Source: Prochlorococcus sp. AG-355-G23 (lineage in GTDB: Bacteria; Cyanobacteriota; Cyanobacteriia; PCC-6307; Cyanobiaceae). From it: a stretch of DNA of 52,628 bases. The notes below the pieces were generated by a model. That model did not search any database and was not told where the DNA came from. It worked only from the letters and a program-made list of their open reading frames with translations. Positions 17,936 to 27,538 of the stretch are shown here, piece after piece (position 1 is the stretch's first letter; every line of letters begins with the position of its first letter). A program made the position numbers and the translations under genes. The stretch covers positions 1-52,628 of the forward strand of contig QCDK01000007.1 of the NCBI GenBank assembly GCA_003278765.1, given 5' to 3'.

Positions 17936-19489
17936 ATGTCTCCATTAGCTTTAGTTAGTGTCTCTGATAAAAAAAATATAATCCCATTTTGTAAGGAATT
18001 GGTAGAGCAATTTAATTATAAAATTCTATCAAGTGGAGGAACTGCCAAACATCTTATAGAGGCAAAAATTCCAGTTATTAAAGTTGCTGATTTTACTAAT
18101 TCTCCAGAAATTCTTGGAGGAAGAGTTAAAACTTTACATCCAAAAATCCACGGCGGGATATTAGCTAAAAGAACTGATGAAATACATAAAAAAGATATAA
18201 AAGCTAACAATATTGAATTAATAGACTTAGTAGTTGTAAATTTATATCCATTTAAAAAAACTGTAGAGCATGGAGCTAAATGGGAAGATGCTGTTGAAAA
18301 TATCGATATCGGAGGGCCCTCTATGATTCGTTCTGCAGCTAAAAATCATAAAGATGTTTCCGTTTTAGTAGATCCTAGTCAATATCAAAATTTTCTTGAA
18401 GAATGTAAAAAAGGTGAATTGAAAGACTCATATAAAGCAAAATTAGCCCTTGAAGCTTTTCAACATACAGCAGACTATGACACTGCAATATCTAATTGGA
18501 TAAGAAAAGAAAGAGATTTACAATCTTCCAAATATATTGAATCTTATCCACTAATCAAAACCTTAAGATATGGGGAGAATCCACATCAAAAAGCTTACTG
18601 GTATGGTTCAAGTAACATTGGATGGAACTCAGCAGAACAACTACAAGGAAAAGACTTAAGCTATAACAATTTATTAGATCTAGAGTCGGCACTTTCAACA
18701 GTTTTAGAATTTGGCTACACGGAAAAAGATGAACTTACAACCGATATGTTTGCCTCTGTTATTTTAAAACACAATAATCCTTGTGGTGCCTCTATAAGTA
18801 ATTCAGCTTCCCAAGCATTTTTGAATGCTTTGGAATGCGACTCTGTCAGTGCATTTGGAGGCATAGTTGCTTTTAATTCAAATGTTGATAGTGAGACCGC
18901 CATTCACCTCAAAGATATTTTCTTAGAGTGTGTCGTCGCTCCATCTTTTGATAAGGAAGCTTTAGAAATTTTAAAAGTTAAAAAGAATTTAAGAATTTTA
19001 AAGTTTTCAAAAGATCAACTTCCAAAAAAGAATCAAAATTCTACTAAATCAATAATGGGAGGCTTACTAGTTCAAGATACTGATGATAGTGAAGAAAAAA
19101 CTGAAAATTGGATTTCAGTAACTAATAAAGAGCCTAGTAATCAAATTAACCTAGATCTAAATTTTGCATGGAAAATTTGTAAACACGTTAAATCTAATGC
19201 AATTGTTATTGCAAAAGAACAAAAAACTATTGGAATTGGAGCTGGACAAATGAATAGAGTTGGAGCAGCAAAAATTGCATTAAAAGCAGCAGGAAGGTTA
19301 AGTTGTGATGCTGTCTTGGCCAGCGATGGGTTTTTCCCATTTGCAGATACTGTAGAACTTGCAAATGAATATGGTATAAAAGCTATTATTCAACCTGGAG
19401 GAAGTCTTAGAGACCAAGAAAGTATTGATATGTGTAATTCAAAAGGAATCACTATGGTTTTTACCCAAAAAAGGCACTTTTTACATTAA
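17936..19489 (+). CDS. purH: Bifunctional AICAR formyltransferase / IMP cyclohydrolase
   Basis: Performs the last two steps of IMP synthesis: formylation of AICAR and ring closure. At 517 aa it is a full-length fusion. The IMP cyclohydrolase domain (about residues 1-195) shows LSSGGTAKHL, EILGGRVKTLHPKIHGGIL and ENIDIGGPSMIRSAAKN. The transformylase domain follows with LRYGENPHQKAYWY, LKHNNPCGAS, SAFGGIVAFN, GIGAGQMNRV and the C-terminal ASDGFFPFADTVE with IIQPGGSLRDQE. It is convergent with the DoxX gene, 1 bp apart. Confidence 0.98.
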   Translation: MSPLALVSVSDKKNIIPFCKELVEQFNYKILSSGGTAKHLIEAKIPVIKVADFTNSPEILGGRVKTLHPKIHGGILAKRTDEIHKKDIKANNIELIDLVVVNLYPFKKTVEHGAKWEDAVENIDIGGPSMIRSAAKNHKDVSVLVDPSQYQNFLEECKKGELKDSYKAKLALEAFQHTADYDTAISNWIRKERDLQSSKYIESYPLIKTLRYGENPHQKAYWYGSSNIGWNSAEQLQGKDLSYNNLLDLESALSTVLEFGYTEKDELTTDMFASVILKHNNPCGASISNSASQAFLNALECDSVSAFGGIVAFNSNVDSETAIHLKDIFLECVVAPSFDKEALEILKVKKNLRILKFSKDQLPKKNQNSTKSIMGGLLVQDTDDSEEKTENWISVTNKEPSNQINLDLNFAWKICKHVKSNAIVIAKEQKTIGIGAGQMNRVGAAKIALKAAGRLSCDAVLASDGFFPFADTVELANEYGIKAIIQPGGSLRDQESIDMCNSKGITMVFTQKRHFLH

Positions 19490-19490
19490 A

Positions 19491-20051
19491 TTATGTTGAT
19501 TTTGGATAGTAAGTAATCTTGTTAGTTTTTCTAAATAAAGATAACCTGCCTGGACCTGCACATAGAAAGTAGAGAGAAATAGCCCCATATATAAAAGACA
19601 ATTCGAAAGCATAATTATGACCTTCAACCACTGCCAGAGGAAAACCTTCTAGTCCAGTGTCAAGGAGATGAAAATAAACTGCAAATGCCATGGTAGAGAA
19701 TAGACCAAGAGAAGAAAGCCTCGCAAAAATCCCTAAAGCCAATCCTAATGGGCATACTAGTTGAGTAATTGCTGCTCCAAAAGTCCAAATAACAGGATCA
19801 CCAGGCAAAAATGGGAAATACTTACCAACAACAAACTCTGCAAAACCCTGCGGATCTTGAAGTTTTTCAAGGCCATGATGAATCATCAAAGCACAAAAAC
19901 CTATTCTTAAAACAAAAATCGATAGTTCCCCAAGAATATTTACCTCTGAGCCTGAAGATGAATTGGCAACAACAACTTCAACTTTTTGGGGAGCTTTAGT
20001 TCTATTCATACTTGCAGTTTGAACCTGATTAGTTTGTGCTTTGTCTTCCAT
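19491..20051 (-). CDS. DoxX family membrane protein
   Basis: A 186 aa protein with about four transmembrane helices after a hydrophilic 40-residue N-terminus. The region FVLRIGFCALMIHHGLEKLQDPQGFAEFV matches the DoxX signature (LR..lg..f..hG..Kl). Further helices run from about residue 90. DoxX proteins are poorly characterised; some are linked to respiratory or thiol-redox modules. Nothing nearby defines the role. It is convergent with purH. Confidence 0.82.
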   Translation of the reverse strand: MEDKAQTNQVQTASMNRTKAPQKVEVVVANSSSGSEVNILGELSIFVLRIGFCALMIHHGLEKLQDPQGFAEFVVGKYFPFLPGDPVIWTFGAAITQLVCPLGLALGIFARLSSLGLFSTMAFAVYFHLLDTGLEGFPLAVVEGHNYAFELSFIYGAISLYFLCAGPGRLSLFRKTNKITYYPKST

Positions 20052-20154
20052 ACTTCGTTATTTTTTCATTATTCTAGTTAATAAAGTAGATCTTTTGGAA
20101 TTATCTGACTAATAAATTAAAAAAACTAAGCAAATTTTTGAATAAATAACAAAT

Positions 20155-21357
20155 TCAGGAAGCAATATCAACTAACTTTTCAATAACATCTGCAACAACC
20201 TTGTCAGGAGTGGATGCACCTGAGGTAATTCCAACATTAATTTTTCCAGTGGGTAGAAAATTATTCTTAAGTTCTAAATCTGATCCCAGTGGTTTATGAA
20301 ATATTGAGTTTTCTTTAACTGATATCCTTTCCGGCGTATCAATGTGGAAAGAAGCAATATTTTTAGTAATCGCTATTTCTTGTAGGTGAGTCGTATTGGA
20401 AGAATTGAAACCTCCAATAACTACTAAAATATCAAGGTCTTCATCAACCAAAGAGAACATTGCATCTTGTCTTTCTTCAGTTGCATCACAAATAGTATTA
20501 AAAGCTAAAAAGTGACTATTTAAGTTTTCTGGTCCAAATTTTTTTAACATCGTCCTTTCAAAAACCTTTCCAATTTCCTCAGTCTCGCTCTTAAGCATAG
20601 TTGTCTGATTTGCAACTCCCACTCTATCTAAATCTTTATCAGGATCAAATCCATTAGAACAAGCTTTAGCAAATTTGTTCATAAACTCATTTCTATTACC
20701 TCTCCCCAGAATATATTCAGATACGTAATGTGCTTCTTCAAGATCAAGTACAACTAAATATTTACCTGCGAATGAGCTTGTGGCGAGAGTCTCTTCATGC
20801 TTAAATTTTCCATGAATAATAGATGTGAAAACATGTTTTTTATGTTTTTCAACTGTATGCCAAACCTTAGAAACCCATGGACAAGTCGTATCAATGATAT
20901 GACAACCTTTCTCATGCAAGAGTTTCATTTCTTGAACAGTAGCTCCAAAAGCAGGAAGTATAACAACATCCCCATTAGAAACTAAAGAAAAATCTTTGAT
21001 TCCATTTTTAGCTGAAATGAATTTCACATTCATTTTTCTTAAATGATCATTAACCGAGGGATTATGAATTATTTCGTTTGTTATCCAAATATTCTCATTA
21101 GGGTAATGTCTTCTAGTTTCATAAGCCATTGCAACAGCTCTTTCAACTCCCCAACAGAAACCGAAAGCTTGGGCCAACTTAATATTTAGTCTGCCTTTAG
21201 TGTAAGTAAAACCATTATCTCTTATAGAACTTATCAAATCACTTTGGTAAGCTTCTTCTAACGCTTGAGCTCTTTTTGTTGGAGAATCGAAACCCCTTCT
21301 GTTGTATCTATCAGAATGATGAAGGGATCTTCTAAAAGCTTGAGTGTCCATTTTCAT
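20155..21357 (-). CDS. ispH: 4-hydroxy-3-methylbut-2-enyl diphosphate reductase
   Basis: Final enzyme of the MEP pathway: reduces HMBPP to IPP and DMAPP, feeding carotenoids, the chlorophyll phytyl tail and quinones. The 400 aa length with an N-terminal extension of about 60 residues is the cyanobacterial/plant type rather than the roughly 315 aa E. coli type. The three Fe-S cysteines are C68 ([11 protein letters not shown]), C159 ([11 protein letters not shown]) and C290 ([11 protein letters not shown]). Substrate-contact motifs [15 protein letters not shown] and GITSGASTP are present. A predicted terminator of amt separates it from the upstream gene. Confidence 0.97.
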   Translation of the reverse strand: MKMDTQAFRRSLHHSDRYNRRGFDSPTKRAQALEEAYQSDLISSIRDNGFTYTKGRLNIKLAQAFGFCWGVERAVAMAYETRRHYPNENIWITNEIIHNPSVNDHLRKMNVKFISAKNGIKDFSLVSNGDVVILPAFGATVQEMKLLHEKGCHIIDTTCPWVSKVWHTVEKHKKHVFTSIIHGKFKHEETLATSSFAGKYLVVLDLEEAHYVSEYILGRGNRNEFMNKFAKACSNGFDPDKDLDRVGVANQTTMLKSETEEIGKVFERTMLKKFGPENLNSHFLAFNTICDATEERQDAMFSLVDEDLDILVVIGGFNSSNTTHLQEIAITKNIASFHIDTPERISVKENSIFHKPLGSDLELKNNFLPTGKINVGITSGASTPDKVVADVIEKLVDIAS

Positions 21358-21386
21358 ATATTACAACGTTTTAAATAATTTTTCGT

Positions 21387-21421
21387 AAAAAAAAAGAAAC
21401 CTGACATAAGTCAGGTTTCTT
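21387..21421 (-). terminator. Intrinsic terminator of amt
   Basis: A perfect 12-bp inverted repeat, AAGAAACCTGAC (21394-21405) with GTCAGGTTTCTT (21410-21421), and a 4-base loop ATAA. On the minus strand the hairpin is followed by an unbroken T-run (A-run on plus, 21387-21395). It lies just beyond the amt stop codon (21441). This is one of only two strong intrinsic terminators I can see in the window. Confidence 0.92.
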
Positions 21422-21440
21422 AAATAAGTTTTCAGTTAGA

Positions 21441-22901
21441 TTATTTAGCAGATGCAAAGTCTGGATATGCTTCCATTCCATGCTCTCCTATATCTAAGCC
21501 TTGAGTCTCTTCCTCTTCAGATACTCGGATTCCACCGAATAATCCTCCAATTACAGACCAGGCAATCCAGCAAGTAACTAGTGTCCAAATAGCATAAGCT
21601 GCGGCACCAAGAGCTTGAACTAGAAGAAGGGTAATACCTCCACCATTGAACAATCCCATACCTGCTCCATCACCTTGTACAGCTGTACCCCAAAGACCGA
21701 TAACAACAGTACCCCATACACCACAAACTCCGTGAACAGAGAATGCGCCTACAGGATCATCGATCTCAGCGGCATCAAGTGCTGCAACAGAAAATACAAC
21801 GATTATTCCCCCCACTAGTCCTGCGAACCAGGCTCCAGCAAGAGTCATATCACCACAACCAGCTGTGATACTAACCAAACCAGCAAGGATTCCGTTAATT
21901 ATCATTGTAAGATCAGGCTTACCAGAAGTTAATGTTGAAACAATAGTTGCACCAATAGCACCAGCTGCTGCTGCCAAAGTAGTTGTTACAGCAACATATG
22001 GAACCCATTGATCCATAGCAAGTTGAGAACCGGGGTTAAAACCATACCAACCTATCCATAGAACTAATGCACCTAGAGTAGCTATAGCCATGTTGTGACC
22101 TGGCATAGCCTGTGGTTTCCCATCAGAGTATTTGCCAATTCTTGGTCCAAGAAGCATAGCTCCTACAAGACCCGCCCATGCTCCAACTGAGTGAACAATT
22201 GAAGAACCAGCAAAGTCTACAAAACCTAAAGAATCAAGCCAACCACCATTCCATTTCCAGCTACCAGCAATTGGATATATAAATGCAGTTAATACGACAG
22301 CAAAAACAACAAATTCTCCAAATTTAACTCTTTCAGCAACAAGACCGGATACGATAGTTGCCGCAGTTCCTGCAAATGCAGACTGGAACAAGAAATCAAC
22401 TGTTGGGACTAATCCAGCATCAGTTACCATATCTGCAGTAACTGTTGGATCAAAAAATAAGCCTCCAAAATAAAGCCATCCGTCAGCAACACTACCTCCG
22501 TACATTAATGAATAGCCAATAAACCAATAAGAGGTCACAGCTAGAGCAAATACGAATAGGTTTTTAGCAAGGATGTTTACTGCGTTCTTAGAACGACACA
22601 TACCTGCCTCAACCATAGCGAAACCAGCGTTCATAAAGATCACTAAAATAGTAGCGATCAAAAGCCATAAATTGTTAGCAAGAAAAGCTGCATTCAACTC
22701 AGGTAAATCAGCTGCGTGAGCTGAAAGATTAAAAATACCTAAACCAAACAAAGCTAAAGGAACAGTAGCAAGCCACAACATTGAGCGGTTTGAACTAAAT
22801 CCTCGAATACTCCTCAAAAGGAGCATAGGTCCATTAACAAGACTTGCATCTTGTAATCTGGACCTAGAGCGCCTTTGAGGCGTTTGCAAAGCAGTGGTCA
22901 T
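21441..22901 (-). CDS. amt: Ammonium transporter (Amt family)
   Basis: Inner-membrane trimeric channel for NH4+/NH3 uptake. At 486 aa it has an unusually long polar N-terminus (rich in Arg/Ser to about residue 44), then a signal-like hydrophobic segment ending SAHA-AD, then about 11 transmembrane helices starting at NNLWLLIATILVIFMNAGFAM. Amt signatures: VEAGMCRSKNAVNI, the DFAGSSIVHSVGAWAGLVGA block with a pore His, and AAEIDDPVGAFSVHGVCGVWG with the second pore His. Base composition is visibly less AT-rich than its neighbours, as in highly expressed genes. It has an upstream NtcA box and its own terminator. Confidence 0.98.
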   Translation of the reverse strand: MTTALQTPQRRSRSRLQDASLVNGPMLLLRSIRGFSSNRSMLWLATVPLALFGLGIFNLSAHAADLPELNAAFLANNLWLLIATILVIFMNAGFAMVEAGMCRSKNAVNILAKNLFVFALAVTSYWFIGYSLMYGGSVADGWLYFGGLFFDPTVTADMVTDAGLVPTVDFLFQSAFAGTAATIVSGLVAERVKFGEFVVFAVVLTAFIYPIAGSWKWNGGWLDSLGFVDFAGSSIVHSVGAWAGLVGAMLLGPRIGKYSDGKPQAMPGHNMAIATLGALVLWIGWYGFNPGSQLAMDQWVPYVAVTTTLAAAAGAIGATIVSTLTSGKPDLTMIINGILAGLVSITAGCGDMTLAGAWFAGLVGGIIVVFSVAALDAAEIDDPVGAFSVHGVCGVWGTVVIGLWGTAVQGDGAGMGLFNGGGITLLLVQALGAAAYAIWTLVTCWIAWSVIGGLFGGIRVSEEEETQGLDIGEHGMEAYPDFASAK

Positions 22902-22920
22902 AAAAAAAAATTAGATCTGC

Positions 22921-22946
22921 AAAAAAACAGTTTGTGCTGTTTCCTT
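22921..22946 (-). promoter_or_regulatory. Terminator-like hairpin in amt leader
   Basis: On the minus strand the leader reads AAGGAAACAG-CACAAA-CTGTTTTTTT, a stem of about 10 pairs (two of them G-U) closing a 6-base loop and running straight into a T-tract. It lies 20-45 bases before the amt ATG and downstream of the NtcA box. The layout is that of an intrinsic terminator or attenuator, but the stem is A/T-rich. A function is inferred, not shown. Confidence 0.45.
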
Positions 22947-22984
22947 TCATATTCAATTTTGCTCAAAAAACTTATTAGTGTCTA

Positions 22985-22998
22985 GTAGTCGTTGTTAC
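22985..22998 (-). promoter_or_regulatory. NtcA-binding site upstream of amt
   Basis: The minus strand reads GTAACAACGACTAC, a perfect match to the NtcA consensus GTA-N8-TAC (the core is palindromic, so it also reads on plus). It lies 84 bases before the amt start codon, as expected for nitrogen-stress activation of an ammonium transporter. ntcA itself is in this window. A -10 box at the classical spacing is not obvious. Confidence 0.78.
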
Positions 22999-23081
22999 CA
23001 ATTTTATAGTTGCACCTCAAAACTATATCTGTTAAATTTAAAAAATTTTTTTTTGAGAGTTTCAAATTATCAAGATTTTAT

Positions 23082-23822
23082 TTATTTCAAAGGTTTAATT
23101 CCTTTCCATGATATGTGGTCTTTATGAAATTCAAAGGAACATGGGATAGTTATCATTCCTGCACTTAAAGATTCTCTAAAAAGACTGCCGTATAAGGGAT
23201 CTGCATCATCTCCAGGAGCAAAAAAACAAGCGTCTTTTCTCGTCATACAAAGTACTAAAACACTTTTACTTTCAGGAATTAATTCCTTTAATTCCATGAG
23301 ATGTTTTTGACCTCTTTTCGTTACTGTATCTGGGAATAGAGCTACATTTTCTTTAATCCAAGTCGTATTTTTAACCTCTATGTAAATGTTACGTTTATCA
23401 GGATTTGAAGATTTTGGGGTTAAAAAAAAGTCAATTCTGCTTTTTTTATCTTTTCCATAAGGAACTTCAGATTTAATTGTCTCTATTTCACCAATTATTT
23501 CTATTAGCAGATTTTTCTCAATAACTTTTTTGATTAACTTGTTTGCAAATAAAGTATTAATGCCTACCCATACCTCTTCATTTTTTGCATTAAAAACACA
23601 TATCTGTTCCCAAGTAAAAGGTAATTTTCTTTTTGGAGAAGTGGAAACACTTATTCTTACTTTTGCTCCCTCACTCAAAAGTCCCTTCATTGGGCCAGTG
23701 TTAGCGCAATGAGCAGTTACTACATCTCCACTCTCTAATTCAATATCTGCAAGAAACCTTTTATACCTCTTAATTAAAACCCCTTCAATTAATGGATCAA
23801 AATCAATTATCCGATCATTCAT
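23082..23822 (-). CDS. sfsA: Sugar fermentation stimulation protein homologue SfsA
   Basis: A 246 aa protein starting [23 protein letters not shown]. SfsA proteins are conserved, carry a nuclease-like fold and bind DNA non-specifically in E. coli; the true role is unsettled. Typical blocks: [20 protein letters not shown], NDxLFANKL-like [18 protein letters not shown] with [10 protein letters not shown] (the putative nuclease acidic/Lys core), and [16 protein letters not shown]. The open frame extends 35 codons further upstream, but that would overlap divergent murJ and adds non-family residues, so I use the ATG at 23822. Confidence 0.9.
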   Translation of the reverse strand: MNDRIIDFDPLIEGVLIKRYKRFLADIELESGDVVTAHCANTGPMKGLLSEGAKVRISVSTSPKRKLPFTWEQICVFNAKNEEVWVGINTLFANKLIKKVIEKNLLIEIIGEIETIKSEVPYGKDKKSRIDFFLTPKSSNPDKRNIYIEVKNTTWIKENVALFPDTVTKRGQKHLMELKELIPESKSVLVLCMTRKDACFFAPGDDADPLYGSLFRESLSAGMITIPCSFEFHKDHISWKGIKPLK

Positions 23823-23893
23823 AAATATGTCATAACTTAGAAACCAAATATAATTGAAACTTAAACTTATTGAAAAATTTGAGACGAATCCAA

Positions 23894-25483
23894 ATGCATT
23901 CATTTTTAAAAAATAATGTTTTTTCAATTTCGTTTGGTACTAGTCTAAGTAAATTAGCTGGATGTATAAGACAAATATTTATAGCTGCTGCTTTTGGGGT
24001 TGGAATAACATACGACGCGTTTAATTATGCATATATAATTCCTGGTTTTTTGCTAATAATCATTGGGGGTATTAATGGTCCATTGCATAACGCAGTCGTT
24101 GCAGTTTTAACTCCGCTTAACAAAAAAAATGGAGGGATTGTTTTAACTCAAGTAAGCATAAAACTTTCAATATTATTATTAATTTTAGCCATATTGATTT
24201 ACTCGAATTCCAGTTTATTAATTGATTTATTAGCCCCGAATTTAAGTTTCGAAGCTAAATCTATTGCCACTTACCAATTACAAATACTTACACCCTGCAT
24301 CCCTTTATCCGGATTCATAGGTTTAAGCTTTGGGGCCTTAAATTCCCAAAGAAAATTCTTTTTATCAAGTATAAGTCCAGCAATAACAAGCGTAACTATT
24401 ATTTTTTTTATTTTATTTAGTTGGATTTTCAATCAAGAAAATATTTCTTCTAATTTCTTTACTTATTCGGGATTACTGGCATTTGCAACTTTGACAGGAA
24501 CTTTAATTCAGTTTGTTGTTCAAATTTGGGAAATAAATAGAATTGGTCTCTTGAAATTAGAGTCAACCTTCAATTTATTTAGAGATGAAGAAAGGAGGAT
24601 TTTCAAACTAATAATTCCAGCATCTATCTCATCAGGTCTTGGTCAAATTAATGTTTTTATCGATATGTTTTTCGCTTCAAGTTTTCAAGGCGCAGCATCT
24701 GGACTGGCTTACGGAAACTTTCTTATACAAGCCCCATTAGGCATATTATCTAACTCTTTGATTCTGCCATTACTTCCAAAATTCTCTAAATTTAGAAGTA
24801 AAAAAGACGAAAGAGGTCTCCAAAAAAAATTGATATCTGGGATAGAGTACTGTTTCTTGACAGCTATTTTTTTAACCGGATTTTTCGTAACATTCAATAA
24901 TCAAATCGTACAATTAGTTTTTCAAAGAGGATCTTTTGATTATTCAGCAACTTTAAAAGTAAAGAATATACTAATTGCTTATGCAGTTGGTATACCCTTT
25001 TATGTTTATAGAGATTTATTAGTAAGAACTTACTATTCAATAGAAAAAACAAACTTACCTTTTAAGTCTTCATTTGCAGGGATAATATTTAACATTTTTT
25101 TTGATTGGTTTTTAATTGGTGCCCCAATTAAGAATTTTGGGAATCTTTCTCCCTATAATTTTGGAGTTGTGGGAATAATTTTATCTTCAGTAATAGTCAA
25201 TTTTATAGTTTGTATTTTTCTTTCTATCAATCTGCGCAATGAAAATATCATTTTGCCTAACTTTGAATTATTTAAGAAAATTATCCTCATGTCATTAGCA
25301 GCATTTATAGACAGCACACTTTGTTTTACTATTCTCCAAACTATGAATAACTTCAATTCAAATCTCGCGAAATTTTTGTTATTAATATTTGGAACTCTAA
25401 CTTTTTTTGTGATTTATTTTTTACTTACAAAATGCTTGAAAGTAAATAAATTTAAAGTTTCAAAAAAAGTGATTAGTTTTTAA
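23894..25483 (+). CDS. murJ: Lipid II flippase MurJ (MviN family)
   Basis: Flips lipid-linked peptidoglycan precursor across the inner membrane. It is a polytopic protein of about 529 aa, with roughly 14 hydrophobic segments. Family features at the N-terminus are [23 protein letters not shown] and the loop [20 protein letters not shown]; the later [20 protein letters not shown] and [19 protein letters not shown] are also typical. I prefer ATG 23894 ([10 protein letters not shown]) over the upstream in-frame TTG at 23870. It is divergent from sfsA and overlaps the following convergent gene by 11 bp. Confidence 0.93.
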   Translation: MHSFLKNNVFSISFGTSLSKLAGCIRQIFIAAAFGVGITYDAFNYAYIIPGFLLIIIGGINGPLHNAVVAVLTPLNKKNGGIVLTQVSIKLSILLLILAILIYSNSSLLIDLLAPNLSFEAKSIATYQLQILTPCIPLSGFIGLSFGALNSQRKFFLSSISPAITSVTIIFFILFSWIFNQENISSNFFTYSGLLAFATLTGTLIQFVVQIWEINRIGLLKLESTFNLFRDEERRIFKLIIPASISSGLGQINVFIDMFFASSFQGAASGLAYGNFLIQAPLGILSNSLILPLLPKFSKFRSKKDERGLQKKLISGIEYCFLTAIFLTGFFVTFNNQIVQLVFQRGSFDYSATLKVKNILIAYAVGIPFYVYRDLLVRTYYSIEKTNLPFKSSFAGIIFNIFFDWFLIGAPIKNFGNLSPYNFGVVGIILSSVIVNFIVCIFLSINLRNENIILPNFELFKKIILMSLAAFIDSTLCFTILQTMNNFNSNLAKFLLLIFGTLTFFVIYFLLTKCLKVNKFKVSKKVISF

Positions 25484-25763
25484 AAAAACTTTCCAAAATC
25501 TCCTCTAATTCTAAAATTTGTGAGTTAGTGATTAAATTAATCAGCGAAATACTATTAACACCATCACCTATTTTTACATTTATTGCTTTCAAACTTAATT
25601 TTGCAGCCTCCAGTGGGCCTTGATCTTTATTGCTGATACATTCAATAGCAAGATGCCTAGCAAGGCCAGCGTCTCCAAGATACAAATTCCACTTCTCTAT
25701 TTTAATAAAAACCTTTTCGGAAATAACATTTTCTAGATCACTTATACATATCTGAGAGTCCAT
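25473..25763 (-). CDS. Small cyanobacterial protein, DUF3181-like
   Basis: A 96 aa soluble protein without signal or membrane segment. The central VFIKIEKWNLYLGDAGLARHLAIEC resembles the cyanobacterial DUF3181 family as I remember it; a profile search would settle it. The C-terminal half ([12 protein letters not shown]) is likely helical. Function unknown. It lies 14 bp downstream of a small membrane-protein gene and overlaps murJ tail to tail by 11 bp. Confidence 0.7.
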   Translation of the reverse strand: MDSQICISDLENVISEKVFIKIEKWNLYLGDAGLARHLAIECISNKDQGPLEAAKLSLKAINVKIGDGVNSISLINLITNSQILELEEILESFFKN

Positions 25764-25777
25764 AAATATAAATTGAT

Positions 25778-26029
25778 TTAAGTTGATTGTTTTGAAGTAT
25801 CTTTAGGTTTTTTTATAATTACGAAAAGTAGATGGGAGGCCAAAAGAACTGACCAGACAATTGCAAAATTATTAAAAAAACCTATTTCATATTTAATCTC
25901 TTTTAAAAGCCACGTGCCACTTACAATCGCAGTAAATATCATGCAGTGAATAACAAAATTTACTATTCGAGAAAAATGTTTATAGATAGGATCTTCTAAA
26001 TCACCATTTCCGTACCACTTTATAGGCAT
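25778..26029 (-). CDS. Small two-transmembrane protein, unknown function
   Basis: An 83 aa protein with a polar N-terminus (MPIKWYGNGDLEDPIYKHFSR), two hydrophobic helices at about residues 25-42 and 52-72, and a basic tail (KKPKDTSKQST). The basic tail suggests a cytoplasmic C-terminus. I recall similar small 2TM proteins in cyanobacteria but cannot name the family. It is followed 14 bp later by the DUF3181-like gene, so the two are likely co-transcribed. Confidence 0.65.
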   Translation of the reverse strand: MPIKWYGNGDLEDPIYKHFSRIVNFVIHCMIFTAIVSGTWLLKEIKYEIGFFNNFAIVWSVLLASHLLFVIIKKPKDTSKQST

Positions 26030-26115
26030 ATTAATAATTAGATTGTTAATAATAGATATTTTACCCGAAATCTAGTTGACTAAGAGACCCTGAAACAGAG
26101 ATATTACATAATTAT

Positions 26116-26189
26116 GCGCCTGTAGCTCAGTGGATTAGAGCACCTGACTACGGATCAGGGTGTCGGGAGTTCGAATCTCTCCAGGCGCG
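26116..26189 (+). tRNA. tRNA-Arg (anticodon ACG)
   Basis: Standard cloverleaf. The acceptor GCGCCTG (26116-26122) pairs with CAGGCGC (26182-26188), with discriminator G at 26189. The D arm contains AGCTCAGTGGATTAGAGC. The anticodon stem CCTGA/TCAGG encloses CTACGGA, anticodon ACG (A34 to inosine, reading CGN). The T arm includes GGGAGTTCGAATCTCTC. CCA is not encoded. It lies 78 bp upstream of glyA. Confidence 0.97.
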
Positions 26190-26266
26190 TTTAAAATTCT
26201 GAAATATTCTTTTTATATTTTTCTAAAAAATATCGTCTATATTATGGGTATTACTTATCAAATTCA

Positions 26267-27538
26267 ATGAATATCCTTCAAAATCTTAAAGAAAGTGATC
26301 CAGTAATATCAAATTTTATCAACTCTGAAAAAAATAGGCAGGAAACTCATCTTGAGTTAATCGCAAGCGAAAATTTTGCATCAATTGCCGTTATGCAGGC
26401 ACAAGGTTCCGTCCTTACAAATAAATACGCCGAAGGATTACCTCAAAAAAGATACTATGGGGGATGTGAATTTGTTGATGAAATAGAAGAATTAGCTATT
26501 CAGAGAGCGAAAAAATTATTTAATGCAAATTGGGCTAATGTTCAACCACATAGTGGAGCTCAGGCAAATGCTGCTGTTTTCTTAAGTTTACTTAAACCTG
26601 GAGACACAATCATGGGGATGGATTTATCTCATGGTGGACACCTAACTCATGGATCTCCAGTAAATATGAGTGGTAAGTGGTTCAATGCAGTTCACTATGG
26701 TGTAAATAAAGAAACTAGTGAATTAAATTTTGATGAAATAAGAGAGATAGCACTTGAAACAAAACCAAAATTGATCATATGCGGATATTCTGCTTACCCA
26801 AGAACAATCGATTTTGAATCATTTAGAAATATTGCAGATGAAGTTGGTGCTTTCTTAATGGCTGACATTGCACATATTGCCGGTCTTGTAGCAAGTAAAC
26901 TTCACCCAAATCCCATACCTTATTGTGATGTAGTAACTACAACTACTCATAAAACATTAAGAGGGCCTAGAGGGGGGCTTATCTTATGTAAAGATGCAGA
27001 ATTTGGAAAGAAATTTGATAAATCTGTTTTCCCTGGAACTCAGGGTGGCCCCCTCGAACATATAATTGCCGCTAAAGCAGTTGCATTTGGAGAAGCCTTG
27101 CAGCCAGATTTCGTTAATTATTCCCAACAAGTAATAAAAAATGCAAAAGTTTTAGCTGCAACTTTAATAAATAGAGGTATCAATATCGTGAGTGGAGGCA
27201 CTGATAACCATATTGTTTTACTCGATTTAAGAAGTATCAATATGACTGGTAAAATTGCCGACTTGCTTGTAAGTGAAGTGAATATCACTGCAAATAAAAA
27301 TACCGTGCCATTTGATCCTGAATCACCTTTTGTAACCAGCGGACTAAGATTGGGAACTGCTGCATTAACTACTAGAGGCTTTACTGAGAATGCTTTTGCT
27401 GAAGTTGGCGAAATTATTGCTGATAGATTACTTAACCCAGACGATTCATTTATCGAAAGTCAATGTAAAGAAAGAGTATTAACCTTATGTAATCGTTTTC
27501 CTCTTTATGAAGGCAAACTTGAAGCGTCAATTAAATGA
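26267..27538 (+). CDS. glyA: Serine hydroxymethyltransferase
   Basis: PLP enzyme converting serine plus tetrahydrofolate to glycine plus 5,10-methylene-THF, the main one-carbon source (also needed by ThyX, encoded in this window). The 423 aa length is typical. Motifs: [49 protein letters not shown], and [14 protein letters not shown] with PLP-Lys K229. It starts a tight plus-strand run and overlaps cinA by 4 bp (ATGA). Confidence 0.98.
   Translation: MNILQNLKESDPVISNFINSEKNRQETHLELIASENFASIAVMQAQGSVLTNKYAEGLPQKRYYGGCEFVDEIEELAIQRAKKLFNANWANVQPHSGAQANAAVFLSLLKPGDTIMGMDLSHGGHLTHGSPVNMSGKWFNAVHYGVNKETSELNFDEIREIALETKPKLIICGYSAYPRTIDFESFRNIADEVGAFLMADIAHIAGLVASKLHPNPIPYCDVVTTTTHKTLRGPRGGLILCKDAEFGKKFDKSVFPGTQGGPLEHIIAAKAVAFGEALQPDFVNYSQQVIKNAKVLAATLINRGINIVSGGTDNHIVLLDLRSINMTGKIADLLVSEVNITANKNTVPFDPESPFVTSGLRLGTAALTTRGFTENAFAEVGEIIADRLLNPDDSFIESQCKERVLTLCNRFPLYEGKLEASIK

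Noticed and set aside
23870..23893. TTG start for murJ at 23870
   Set aside because: The in-frame ATG at 23894 gives the expected N-terminus; the extra eight residues (KNLRRIQ) add nothing recognisable.
23823..23927. N-terminal extension of sfsA to an ATG at 23927
   Set aside because: It would run into divergent murJ, and the extra 35 residues do not resemble the family, whose conserved region begins at MNDRIIDF.
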